Shown one piece after another: positions 11,120-22,000 of a DNA stretch of 64,000 bases. The stretch's first letter is position 1. Every line of letters begins with the position of its first letter. Source of the DNA: Pleurodeles waltl (taxonomy: Eukaryota > Chordata > Amphibia > Caudata > Salamandridae). Under the pieces are notes generated by a model. It did not search any database. It was not told where the DNA came from and was given only the letters and a program-made list of their open reading frames with translations. The position numbers and the translations under genes are program-made. Location of the stretch: contig NC_090444.1 in the NCBI RefSeq assembly GCF_031143425.1, positions 1,309,827,324 to 1,309,891,323 of the forward strand, in the 5' to 3' direction.

Positions 11120-11583
11120 GTGAGTAGTGCACCTACGACACAGGGGAGGGGGAGGCAAAAAACAGGGACACACACACACAACACCCTCACCCTCATCCAC
11201 TACAACACACACACCAATGCATATCTAAACATTACAGTTACACCCCCCCAATCCCCCTGGTAGAATGCAAAGACAAAAGGAAATGAGTGTAACCATTGTA
11301 ATATATCAAAATTCTGTAAGCAAATATATACATATATACACTATTAACAAAATATACACCAAGATTAGTAGTCCAGGTATTGCACCATTCATAGTCCGTG
11401 GACCACTGGGCCCAAAATGCATGGGCGAGGCCCACACACGATACCAGATCTAAACAGAGCGAACACTGCAGGGGCAACAGATAGAAATACAACAGGCACC
11501 TCAGGGGGAAGGGAAGGGGGGCACCTCAGCCGGATGAGTGCACGACGCCAGATCCACGAGGGGGCTCCATGCCCATTGATGTA
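11120..11583. other. Non-coding start of H2 intron 1
   Basis: AC-rich stretch (11,165-11,260) followed by AT-rich sequence. No gene seen. Confidence 0.5.
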
Positions 11584-11783
11584 TCCTGGGGAGTGCAAAG
11601 CCACGGTCTCTCAAGTCTCTCCAGTGGGTGGTTTGCCCACTGCTGCATCCTGGGGAGTGCAAAGCCACAGTCTCTCAAGTCTCTACAGTGGGTGGGTTGC
11701 CCACTGCTGCATCCTGGGGAGTGCAAAGCCACAGTCTCTCAAGTGGATAACAGTGGGTGGGTTGCCCACTGCCATATCCTGGG
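11584..11783. repeat. Tandem repeat, 64-bp unit
   Basis: Three units and a partial fourth start with TCCTGGGGAGTGCAAAGCC at 11,584, 11,648, 11,712 and about 11,777. Located in the predicted transposase intron. Confidence 0.85.
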
Positions 11784-11790
11784 GAGACGT

Positions 11791-12141
11791 AGTGGATGCA
11801 TGTCTCCACTGGTTCTGGAGGGGGACTGGTGCCCAGAGTGCTTCATCCTGCCAAGGACAGACGGAGTGCATGCATGTCTCCACTGGTTCTGGAGGGGGAA
11901 TGGTGCCCAGAGTGCTTCATCCTGCGAAGGACAGACAGAGTGGATGCATGTCTCCACTGGTTCTGGAGGGGGTCTGGTGCCCAGAGTGCTTCATCCTGCC
12001 AAGGACAGACGTAGTGGATGCATGTCTCCACTGGTTCTGGAGGGGGACTGGTGCCCAGAGTGCTTCATCCTGCCAAGGACAGACGTAGTGGATGCATGTC
12101 TCCACTGGTTCTGGAGGGGGACTGGTGCCCAGAGTGCATCA
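11791..12141. repeat. Tandem repeat, 74-bp unit, five copies
   Basis: Units begin AGTGGATGCATGTCTCCACT (or a one-base variant) at 11,791, 11,865, 11,939, 12,013 and 12,087, an exact 74-bp period with only a few differences. The overlapping open frames on both strands are by-products of the repeat. The uniformity suggests recent expansion. Confidence 0.9.
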
Positions 12142-12189
12142 CTCACCCCGTGACGGTCCCTGTTGCGTCAGTGCCCCTGCCGCTCATGG

Positions 12190-12470
12190 GATAGCGGTGC
12201 TTGAGTTGGCGGTGCTTGCCCTGTGCAGCGGTGCTTGCCCTGTTCAGCGGTGCTTGAGTTGGCAGTGCTTGCTCTGTTCAGCGGTGCTTGACTTGGCGGT
12301 CCTTGCCCTGTTCAGCGGTGCTTGCCCTGTTCAGCGCTGCTTGACTTGGCGGTCCTTGCCCTGTTCAGCGGTGCTTGCCCTGTTCAGCGGTGCTTGACTT
12401 GGCGGTCCTTGGCCTGTTCAGCGGTGCTTGCCCTGTTCAGCGGTGCTTGACTTGGCAGTCCTTCATTGCC
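12190..12470. repeat. Tandem repeat of short CTTGCCCTGTTCAGCGGTG-type units
   Basis: Repeated modules such as CCTGTTCAGCGGTGCTTG and TTGACTTGGCGGTCCTTG alternate irregularly. No coding role is seen. Confidence 0.8.
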
Positions 12471-12489
12471 CAGCTGGGCTGGCGGTCCT

Positions 12490-14985
12490 TCATTGGGCAG
12501 CTGGGCTGTGGCTGGCGGGGCCCTCCTGGCCAGCGGGGATGATGGCGGTCTTCTCCGCCATGCTGCTCCTCCCAGACTTGCCGGGTTTCTTCTGGCCCTT
12601 CCCCACCTTGGGAGGAGTCACAGCTGAGTCCACACTCCCCCCGGGACCCCTGGGAGCGGCTTGTGTGGCTGGAGTCTTCCCCCTCTCCCGCCGGGCACTG
12701 GCCAACTTCTGGTGCTTCACAGGGGGGGGGACTGGCTGTGCTGTGGCTCCGTGACACACTGGCTGTCCTGGTGGCCGGTGCACTCCACATACCTGTGACA
12801 ACAGGCACCACTGGTCCCGGAGATTTTGTGGCTGAGGTGCTAGTTTGGGACCTATGAGTTGGACGGGGGGTGGTGGGAAATAGGTTAAGGGTGGACAGGA
12901 AAAGTTGTTTGGAGACACTGGGACGGGTAGCTGGAGCGGGTTTGGGAGTGGAGGAAGAGGTGGTGGTTGTAGGAGGTGTAAGTTTTGTGGCTTTGGGTGC
13001 AGGTGCATGCACTGGAGGCTGTTGTGAGGTGGATGTATGTTGGGTGGGTGTGTGCCTGCGTTTGTGTATCTTCGGAGGAGGCGTCAAAGACACACTGGGA
13101 GAGGACACAGGGGACGTGTGAATGGTAGTGGGGGTGGTGACTGCACGTCAGCGGGGTGTGCTGGTGGGTGTGCTGGTGCGGGACGTAGTGGCTGTAGAGG
13201 TAGTGCATGCAGGTGTAAGTGTAGACGAGACTGGGAGGGAGGAGGGAGATGAGGAGGAGGGGGAGGGGGACACAGTGGAGGCAGTGGATGTTGGTGTGTC
13301 TGTATGTGTGTGATGCTTGCGTAAGTGCCAGTGGGATGTGTGGTGCTTATGTTTGCCTGAGCTTCCCTTGTGTGGTGAGGTGTGTGCAGGCTGGTCTGAT
13401 GGTGTGCTTGGGATAGGCAGAGGTACGGGGGATTGGGTCTGGGTGGAGGAAGTTGGAGGGGGGAGGCTAGACACAGGGACAATGGCTGCCATCAGTGCTG
13501 AGGCCAGAGTTTGAAAGATTCGGTGAAGGGCCGCCTGACCAGAATGAATGCCCTCCAGGAATGCATTGGTTTGTTGCAACTCCCTTTCTACAGCCTGGAT
13601 GGCATTCAAAATGGTAGACTGCCCAACAGTGAGGGACCTGAGGAGGTCAATGGCCTCCTCACTGAGGGCAGAAGAGGTGACAGGGGCAGGGGCTGAGGTG
13701 CCTGGGGCAAAGGTGATGCCCACCTTCCTGGGTGAGCGGGCACAGGGCGAAGGCTGAGGGGCTGCTGGGATGGCGGTGCTGTTAGGGGGGGTGATGGCTG
13801 TACCTGTAGAAGTGGGGGGCACAGATGTTGCCGATACCACAAGGAAGCTCCCATCGGAGGATGAGTCCGTGTCGCTGGTTTCAGCTCCTGTCACCGCTGT
13901 GGTGCTACCCTCGCCCTCCGTCCCACTGGTGTATTCAGAGTCCGTAGTGTGGCCCTCCATGGCCATGTGGGATGCAGCTCCCTCGTGCTCCGGTGCCACT
14001 GCTCCTCCGCCTGATGATGCTAATGCACACAAGAACAGGGAGACCGCAAAAAAGGGGAGGGGGAAACAGAAGAAAGACATGATGAGTGCATGGCTTACCA
14101 CTACCGTTGGCGGACAAGACAGACACAGAAGCCCCCTGCACTACATCGCGCTGTTGGGCTCTACAGTGCAATTCCTGGGAAATGGCCTACAAGGCTATGG
14201 ACGACATATGCACACATAGATGACACAGGTGTATGAATAGCTGTACTTGGCACTCTACAGAGGTGGGGTGGGGGCTACAGGACCATGCCTTATGAAGGGG
14301 CGTAGCCTACGGAACTCGCCCTGGCCTAGGGAAACCCACAGCCCTCCTCCCCCACCCAGACCCCTCCACTGCACGCAAAGTCAGCTGAATGAGAGTGTAC
14401 TCACCCCCTTGTGTCTGCTGTGATGCCCTCAAGCGCCCATCCAACTCCGGGTAGGCCACCACCAGGATCCGGAACATCAGGGGGGTCATGGTTCGACGGG
14501 CACCCCTCCCAGTTGGGAGGCCATCCCCAGCTGAGCCTCTGCCATCTTCTTGCTCCAGCGGCGAATGTCCTCCCATCTTTTTTGGCAGTGGGTGCTCTGT
14601 CTGTGGTGGACCCCCAGGGTCCGGACGTCCTTGGCGATGGCACGCCAAATATCCTTCTTCTGGTGGGCGCTGACCTACATGAAATGTACAGGGGGAGAAG
14701 AGAAGTCATTACCAACTGCGCCGTCAAAGTGAGTGGCCCCCATCCCTACCCTTGCCATGTGGCACATGCACCCACCGTCTTTCATGCACTCAGAACTCTG
14801 CCCCCTTCCTTCTTACAACCAGCCCTCTCCACACAGGCATAGCCCATACAACATGCTCCCTGTGCACTTACCTGTTGGTCTGGAGGACCGTAGAGTAGCG
14901 TGTACTTGGGGAGGACCCCATCCACGAGCTTCTCCAACTCCTCCGATGTGAAGGCAGGGGCCCTTTCCCCAGACTCACGAGCCAT
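12490..14985 (-). pseudogene. Harbinger SANT/Myb-like protein A of H2, four exons, damaged
   Basis: Reads leftwards inside the predicted transposase intron. Exon 1 (14,985-14,872, 114 nt) encodes the start of a SANT domain (FTSEELEKLVDGVLPKY) and ends at GTAAGT. Exon 2 (14,674-14,405) completes it (DIWRAIAKDV, CQKRWEDIRRW). Exon 3 (14,019 to about 12,793) has an acidic serine-rich part, a predicted coiled coil (EEAIDLLRSLTVGQ near 13,650) and a long Thr/Pro/Ser-rich tract. Exon 4 (to 12,490) is basic. Damage: a one-base frameshift near 14,510 in exon 2 and a TGA at 13,148. A role in end binding and transposase import is inferred from NAIF1-like proteins. Confidence 0.72.
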
Positions 14986-15488
14986 TGTCTCTTCCAGACC
15001 GAGGTCACAGCAGCACTTCCAGTGTGGGTCCTCGCCTGTCGAAGGTCAGGTATTGAGTAATTCAACAGATAGAAAATGGCCGTCACGTCCGAGGCGGTGC
15101 GTACCATCACCTCTGGTGTACATCGTTATTGGGTCCTGGGACCCATAGGGTCTAATGTTAACCAATGTAGCATTGCGCCGCGGTCTTCGACCGCCTACCG
15201 CGACGGTGTACGCCAGCGCAGTTACCTCACATCCCATTGTCCCACTTTAGAGGTCAGGCAGCCACCATTTCAGAGGCCCACATGGCCTAATTACCAACTG
15301 CGTCACACATACCTAGGCCTACTCTCAACACACATACAGGCCACATTTTGTGTATGAATGGTGTTCTGTGTGGACTGTGGGTACATACCTCTGAGTTGTT
15401 TGACTCTGTGCTCGCTGTTGTCCTTCATAGGCACCGTCCGCTGGGACATGTGAGGAGATGGCGGAATCCTCCGGTGTACCGACCGCTG

Positions 15489-16463
15489 ATGGACCTGTCA
15501 ACAATGGAGGAAAGAAATTTGATTATCACCTACAGGTTTGACCGTGCCACAATCCAGGAACTGTGTACACAGTTGGAGCCTGACCTGATGTCATCAATCC
15601 GCCATCCCACAGGAATCCCCCCTCAAGTGCAGGTGCTATCAGTGCTCTGTTTCCTTGCTAGTGGGTCTTTTCAAACAACTGTGGCCATGGCATCAGGGAT
15701 GTCCCAGCCTATGTTTTCCAACGTATTGTCCAGAGTGTTGTCTGCCCTGCTGAAACACATGCAGAGCTACATCGTTTTTCCTCAGGTGGAGGATTTGCCT
15801 ACAGTGAAAGGTGACTTCTATGCCCTTGGACATATCTCCAACATCATAGGTGCCATTGATGGGACCCATGTGGCTTTGGTCCCCCCCCACAGGAGTGAAC
15901 AGGTGTACAGAAACCGGAAGAGTTATCATTCCATGAATGTACAGATGGTATGTTTGGCAGACCTGTACATCTCCCATGTGAATGCCATGTTCCCTGGCTC
16001 AGTGCATGACGCCTACATCGTGCGGAATAGCAGCATCCCTTGTGTGATGGGTCAACTCCAGAGGCACCGTGTGTGGCTATTAGGTGACTCTGGTTACCCC
16101 AGCCTGTCATGGCTACTGACCCCAGTGAGGAATCCCAGGACAAGGGCAGAGGAACGCTACAATGATGCCCATGGGCGAACTAGGAGGGTGATCGAGCGGA
16201 ACTTCGGCCTCCTAAAGGCCAGGTTCAGGTGCCTCCATATGACAGGTGGATCCCTATTCTACTCACCAAAGGTGAGCCAGATCATTGTGGCCTGCTGTAT
16301 GCTTCATAACTTGGCTTTGCGACGACAGGTGCCTTTTCTGCAGGAGGATGGTCCAGATGGCGGTGTTGTGGCAGCTGTGGAGCCTGTGGACAGTGATGAG
16401 GAGGAAGCAGAGGAAGAAGACATGCAGAACAGGGACTCAGTCATCCAGCAATATTTCCAGTGA
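15489..16463 (+). CDS. Harbinger transposase (HARBI1-like DDE nuclease), intact main exon
   Basis: From ATG 15,489 there are 324 residues without interruption; including the exon part from the acceptor at 15,430 and the first exon, the protein would be about 371 aa, close to vertebrate HARBI1 (about 350). The DDE triad is visible as GAIDGTH (D124), LLGDSGYP (D200) and RRVIERNFGLLKARF (E236). The C-terminus is acidic (EEEAEEED) and ends VIQQYFQ. It would cut and join element ends at TWA-type targets. H3 and H4 have an intron after the first base of the codon for G199; here the coding sequence is continuous. Lack of a functional first exon may limit expression. Confidence 0.93.
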   Translation: MDLSTMEERNLIITYRFDRATIQELCTQLEPDLMSSIRHPTGIPPQVQVLSVLCFLASGSFQTTVAMASGMSQPMFSNVLSRVLSALLKHMQSYIVFPQVEDLPTVKGDFYALGHISNIIGAIDGTHVALVPPHRSEQVYRNRKSYHSMNVQMVCLADLYISHVNAMFPGSVHDAYIVRNSSIPCVMGQLQRHRVWLLGDSGYPSLSWLLTPVRNPRTRAEERYNDAHGRTRRVIERNFGLLKARFRCLHMTGGSLFYSPKVSQIIVACCMLHNLALRRQVPFLQEDGPDGGVVAAVEPVDSDEEEAEEEDMQNRDSVIQQYFQ

Positions 16464-16942
16464 AACACAGGTGAGTATACATTCTTGCCTACTGCATGTA
16501 CTTTTACACTTCTACCTCTATCCTGTCTGTCTATTTCACCCAGTGTATGGTCACTGAGTTGTCACTTTCCCTTACGGTTTCACAGGTGTGGGTCCCAACG
16601 TGTGTCATCTGCTTAGATTCCCCAGGGACTAGAGCTGTGTGACATAGGTATGTTGACATTACTATTTCCTGAACATTTTGTCACTGTAATTGCAAATACA
16701 CTATTTCGAAATCACAGACAGACTCCAGATCTTTTGGTGCTTTAGGTGTGTTTATTTAAATACAAAATATTGGAGGGGGAAGTTAAATGGTGAGGGGTGA
16801 TGGCGAAGGAGTGTCCATGGCAGAGTCCAATCTATTAATCTCACAGCTGCATTGCCCATATGGGCATAGGAAGTGGAGCTGGGGCAGTTTCAATATGGAC
16901 AGGGTGACAAAGTGGGACAGTGGGATGAAAATCAGGGTGGTC
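16464..16942. other. H2 region between transposase and gene B ends
   Basis: Convergent 3' ends of transposase (plus) and gene B (minus). AT-rich around 16,680-16,790, with TTTATTTAAATACAAAATA near 16,750, where overlapping polyadenylation signals would be expected. No gene seen. Confidence 0.4.
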
Positions 16943-18487
16943 TCATTTCTTGGCGGGGGTCTTGGCATCGTGCTCTGTCTTGTTCCTGGATCTCAGGGAC
17001 CGTTTGCAGGGTGGTTCTCCTTCTGCAGGGGGTGGGGTGCTGGTGTGGTGGTCCTGTGGCGGTGCCTCCTGTCCACTAGCGCCGGCGGAGGTGGTGGGCA
17101 GTTCATCGTCCATGCTAGTGTCATGGGCCCCTTGTAGTGCCACAGTGTCCCTCCTGGTGTTGAGTACTTCCTTCTGCACCTCTACGATGGTGCCCAGGGC
17201 GGAGCTGATGGTTCGGAGTTCCTCCCTGAACCCCAAATACTGTTCCTCCTGCATGCGCTGGGTCTCCTGAAACTTGGCCAGTACCGTTGCCATCGTCTCC
17301 TGGGAGTGGTGGTATGCTCCCATGATGGAGGAGAGGGCCTCGTGGAGAGTGGGTTCCCTTGGCCTGTCCGCCCCCTGTCGCACAGCAGCCCTCCCAGTTC
17401 CCCTGTGTTCCTGGCCCTCCGTCCCCTGGACCGTGTGCCCACTGCCACTGCCACTGCCCCCAGGTCCCTGTTGTTGTTGGGGTGGTGGGTTATCCTGGGT
17501 TCCCTGTAGTGGTGGACACACAGCTGATTGACATGTCCTGGGGATGGAGGTATGGGCCCGCTGGGTGGGTGCTGTGCTGGTGTTTCCAGAGGGGGGAAGG
17601 TCTGTGGTGGCCTGTGCCTGTGTGAGGGGAACCAACTGTCCCGAGGCCCACGATGGTCCGGGCTGGTCATCTAGATCCAGGTGGACAGAGGTGCTGTCAT
17701 CACTGTTGGCCTCTTCTGTGGGTGGAGTGGAGATGTCTGGACCCTCCTGTCTAGTGACGTTGGGTAGTGGTCCTGCAGGGGTGGAAAGGCATGATTATTG
17801 CATCTGTGTGTGTCATGGTGTGCAATGGGTGGGTGAGCATGTACCCCAGTGCTGGCATTCCTGTGTGGGGGCTTGTGTGATGATAGTTTAGGGGGGTGTA
17901 TGGGTATGTGCAGTGGGCATGCTTTAGTGATGGGTGTCCATGTGTTGGTGTTGCATGCAGGGCTTGGTGTTGGGATGTGTGGTTTGTGATGTTGGGACAT
18001 TTGTGAGGAGTTGGAGTGATAGGGGTGGGGGTGAGGGTGGGGGTGTGTGATAGCATGCAGGTAGGGTGGGGGATGTAATAGTTAAGATTTGACTTACCAG
18101 AGTCCATTTCTCCACCGACTCCTGCGATGCCCTCAGGATGCAGAATCGCCAAGACCTGCTCCTCCCATGTTGTTAGTTGTGGGTGAGGAGGTGGGGGTCC
18201 GCCACCAGTCTGCCGCCAGTCCGCTGAACTGCCTGGTGGTGTCTTGAGACCACGGAACGCACCTTCCGCCGTAGATCGTTCCACCTCTTCCTGATGTCCT
18301 CCCAATTTCTTGGGTGTTGTCCCACTGCGTTGACCCTGTCGACTATTCTTCGCCATAGCTCCATCTTCCTTGCAATTGAGGTGTGCTGCACCTGTGATCC
18401 AAATAGCTGTGGCTCTACCCGGAAGATTTCCTCCACCATGACCCTGAGCTCCTCCTCCGAGAACCTGGGGTGTCTTTGCCGTGCCAT
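16943..18487 (-). pseudogene. Harbinger SANT/Myb-like protein B of H2, two exons, frameshifted
   Basis: ATG at 18,487. Exon 1 (18,487-18,098) holds a NAIF1/MSANTD-like SANT domain (FSEEELRVMVEEIF; RKMELWRRIVDRVNAV; DIRKRWNDLRRKV) and ends at GTAAGTC. Exon 2 (17,772-16,943) has an acidic DDSTSVHLDLDD motif, a proline/threonine linker, a helical segment (HEALSSIMGAYHHSQETM) likely to form a coiled coil, and a basic tail (PPCKRSLRSRNK) that could be a nuclear signal. Exon phases join cleanly. A short duplication near 18,200-18,225 shifts the frame at the end of exon 1; H1 lacks it. The domain order parallels gene A, suggesting they are paralogues. Confidence 0.78.
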
Positions 18488-19087
18488 GGAGTGGTGTAGG
18501 TGATGTGTGGGGTGGGTAGTGTGGTTATAAGTGTGGTGATATGTAGTGGTGTGTGGTGTTTTGTGCGTGGAAGTTGTATGGGTGATGGTGTTGTGTGCCT
18601 GTGGATGCTAGTTTGTTGATGGTGGTGTCTCTTTCTGGCCTTCTCTCTGTAATAGTGGTCGTAGGGCTTTTTTGGTGATGTGGGTGTGCGTTTTAAATTG
18701 TATTGGGTGTGTGGGAGTGGTGTGCGTATGTGTATCAGGTGTGTGCATTTCGAATTGTCCAATGTGGCTGTGTTTTGGAGAAATGTGTGTATTTTGAGGG
18801 CGGCGGTGTGTTCCGCCAATGGAATACCGCGGTTGAAAGACCGCCGCGTGGATTCGTGTGTCGTGATAGTGTGGGCGTATTTCTGTTGGTGTGACGGTGG
18901 AGGTTTTTTTTTCCACCAGTTTATCACTGACCTTTGGTGTGGCGGACTTGTGTGGGTGTCTGAATCTTTTCGGATTCCGAGATGTGGGTCAAAATAGCTG
19001 TGGCGGAATTCCGTGGCCGCGGCGGTGTGCTGGCGGTCTTCTGCACGGCGGTAAGCGGCTTTTACCGCCAATGTTGTAATGAGAGCC
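18488..19087. other. H2 right subterminal region and inverted repeat
   Basis: GT-rich spacer followed by CCGC/GCGG-rich words (18,795-19,075) and the terminal repeat ending at 19,087. Probable promoter of gene B and binding sites for SANT or transposase proteins, inferred from position. Confidence 0.5.
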
Positions 19088-22000
19088 AATGTCTTTTTTG
19101 TGGGCGGAAGGGTCATTTTGCCAAAGATTGCCCAATCAAAACAAAGAGCAAGCAAGGTCCAGTTCAGAAGGTCGCAGCCAATGCACCAGTCGAGTTGGAA
19201 AACTAAAACACCCGAGATGCAGAGAAGGGTTGCTCTTGGGTGTCACCGTGGACCCTTCACAATCTAGACATCTTAAACTGGAAATAAAAGTTCAGGTGAA
19301 GAAAAAGATCTATTTCAAAAAAGCTCTAGTCGATTCTGGGGCTACTGGGAACTTCGTTGACGCCCAATTGGTTTGTGCATGGGGGATTCCATGTATTGAA
19401 AAGAAGACCCCAGAAATCATCCAGGCAGTCGATGGAAAACTCTTGACTGGAGGTCCAGTAACTCTTCAGACTATTCCCTTGTCGATGATTTGTGAAGATA
19501 AGAATCAAAGAAAGAAACATAAAGAGAAAATCATCCTTGACGTGATCCATGCTCCCCAATATGGGATTATCCTTGGCTTGCCATGGTTAACTCATCACAA
19601 TCCAGAGATCAATTGGGCAGAACGAAAAATCATGTTCTCATCTGCGCTATGTAAAGAACAATGTCTCCAAAAGATTCAAGTACCAAAAGTCTGCAACTCT
19701 TACATAGCTACTGCTGCGGAGAAAGAAATTCAGCTGCCCAAACAATATTCATCTTACAAAGATGAATTTGATGAGAAAGGAGCAGAGACCCTACCTCCTC
19801 ATAGATCCAATGACTGTCAAATTGATCTAGCCCCAGGTGCGATACTTCCCAACTGTCGTGTGTATGCCCTGTCAGAACATGAAAATCAACATTTACGAAA
19901 ATACCTAGATCAATTTTTGGAGAATGGTTTCATATGCCCCTCTAAGTCTCCTGCAGCTTCGCCTTTGTTTTTTGTTCCAAAAGCTAATGGAGAACTTCAA
20001 ACGTGTATCGACTATAGGGGATTGAACAAAGTCACCATCAAGAATAAATATCCTTTACCCTTAATTCCGGTCTTATGTGAACAAGTAAAGAGAGCAAAAA
20101 TCTACACGAAGCTTGACCTTCGAGGTGCTTATCATTTGGTCAGAATGAGAGAGGGTGACGAATGGAAAACAGCGTACAAGACAAGATATGGCCTTTTTGA
20201 ATACACCGTCATGCCTTTTGGTCTGTGTAATGCTCCAGCAGCATTTCAATTTTTCTTGAATGACGTTCTTAGAGAGTACCTCGACATATTTGCCATAGTA
20301 TACATCGATGACATTTTGATCTACTCAGACAATGAAAACGAACATGTCCAAGATGTCAAGAAAATTCTTGCGGCCCTTCAAAAACACCATTTGTATTACA
20401 AACTAACCATTGTGAGTTTCATGTTACTACAGTTGAGGTTCTAGGGGTTATTCTTACCCCTCAAGGTATGGTGATGGCAGAAAAGAAAGTAAAAGCCGTA
20501 TCTGATTGGCCCACCCTAAAGACTGTTTGTGATGTACAATGTTTCCTGGGGTTTGCAAATTTTTACCGGAGGTTCATAAATCATTTCTCCCAGACAGTGG
20601 CTCCAATCACTAAGCTATTAAGAAAGAAAGAAAGAAAAGTTTGTATGGTCCCCAGAAGCTGACCAAGCCTTCTCTACTCTGAAGGAAGCTTTCTCCACTG
20701 CCCCAGTCTTGACTCATCCTGATGCGAATCGACCTTTCATAGTGGAAGCTGATGCTTCAGATGTAGCAATAGGAGCCGTCTTATCGCAACAAAATAAAGA
20801 CACTGGTGAACTCCATCCTGTAGCTTATGTCTTGGAAGTTGAACGAAGCCGAACAGAACTATGTCATTGCTGAAAAAGAGCTTCTGGCGATTCGTGACGC
20901 CTTTAAAGAATGGAGACATCATTTGTTGGGTGCCAAATACACTGTCACAGTATATACTGATCATCGTAATCTTCAATTCATGAGTTCCGCCAGACTTTTG
21001 ACTCCTCGGCAATTACGCTGGATGCTGTTTTTTGCCGAATTTGATTTTGTAGTAACCTTCCGGCCTGGTAAACATAATCGCAAAGCTGACGCCTTGTCCC
21101 GCCAAGAGTCTACCACATTGCCTGCATTTTAAGCCTCCAGAGCTATCATTGCTCCTGACAAGGTTCTATGTATCATAAAAACTGAAGATTTCTTTGAAGA
21201 AATTCGCAACTCTTTCACTGTTGAGAAATGTCAAACATGGGCCCAAGCAGAACCCAAAAGGTCAATCAAGCAAGGACTACCCTTACCCGACGCTCGTTTG
21301 TTCGTACCCACTACCAAACTTTGCAAGATAGTGTTTCATTGTTTGCCTTTTATACCTACGGCAGGTCACCCAGGTACTCCTAAAACTCTTGAACTGATCC
21401 AACTCTATTTTTGGTGGCCTACCCTAACAAAAGATGTAAAAGCAATGGTAAACAACTGCGAAGTCTGTGCTCGCACTAAAACAAGTCATTCAAAACCAAA
21501 AGGGTTGTTACATCCACTTCCAACCCCAAGTCGTCCATGGGAACACATTTCTTTAGACTCTATTACCTGTCTGCCAGTGGTTCAGCAGCATTCAGTAATT
21601 CTGGTGGTAGTAGATAGTCTCACGAAATATGGACATTTCATTAACTGTAAGAAATTGCCCACTTCTAGTGAATTGGCAAATATTTTACTGAGCAGAGTGG
21701 TTCGTTATCATGGACTGCCTAAAGTTATCCTCTCCGATCGGGGGTCGCAATTTGCCTCCAATTTCTGGAAGACATGGTGTAAAACACTCCAAGTGACATC
21801 TACACTATCTACTAGTCACCATCCTCAAACAGATGGTCAAACGGAGAGACTAAATCAGACTTTGAAACAATACCTACGTGCCTACGCTGAAAAGGCACTT
21901 CATTCTTGGACATCTATGCTCTGGTTAGCTGAGTTAGCCTACAATAACTCATTCCACACTTCTATTGGCCTTTACCCTTTTTTGGTTTATTTGGTTATCA

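Larger units (their letters stand above)
10708..19087 (+). mobile_element. PIF/Harbinger element H2, complete, 8.38 kb
   Basis: The element lies inside the zinc-knuckle codons of gypsy-A gag copy 2. Terminal inverted repeats read GGGGGTCATTACAAC (left) and GGCTCTCATTACAAC (reverse complement of right). The flanking triplets are TAT (10,705-10,707) and AAT (19,088-19,090), and copy 1 has AAT at the empty site; 3-bp duplications are typical of PIF/Harbinger. Contents in order: short plus-strand first exon, three tandem-repeat blocks, antisense SANT gene A, plus-strand transposase main exon, antisense SANT gene B and a GC-rich right end. Three genes is one more than the usual two. Confidence 0.92.

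Noticed and set aside
11791..12141. Regular repeats resembling a CRISPR array
   Set aside because: Units are contiguous 74-bp copies with no unique spacers, and the context is a eukaryotic transposon.
11417..12153. Overlapping open frames of about 200 aa in the 64- and 74-bp repeat arrays
   Set aside because: Frames are open on both strands because of the repeat period; the repeated peptides show no protein-like conservation.
13084..13482. Pro/His-rich frame on the minus strand in an alternative frame
   Set aside because: It overlaps exon 3 of gene A in another frame and reflects the composition of that exon.
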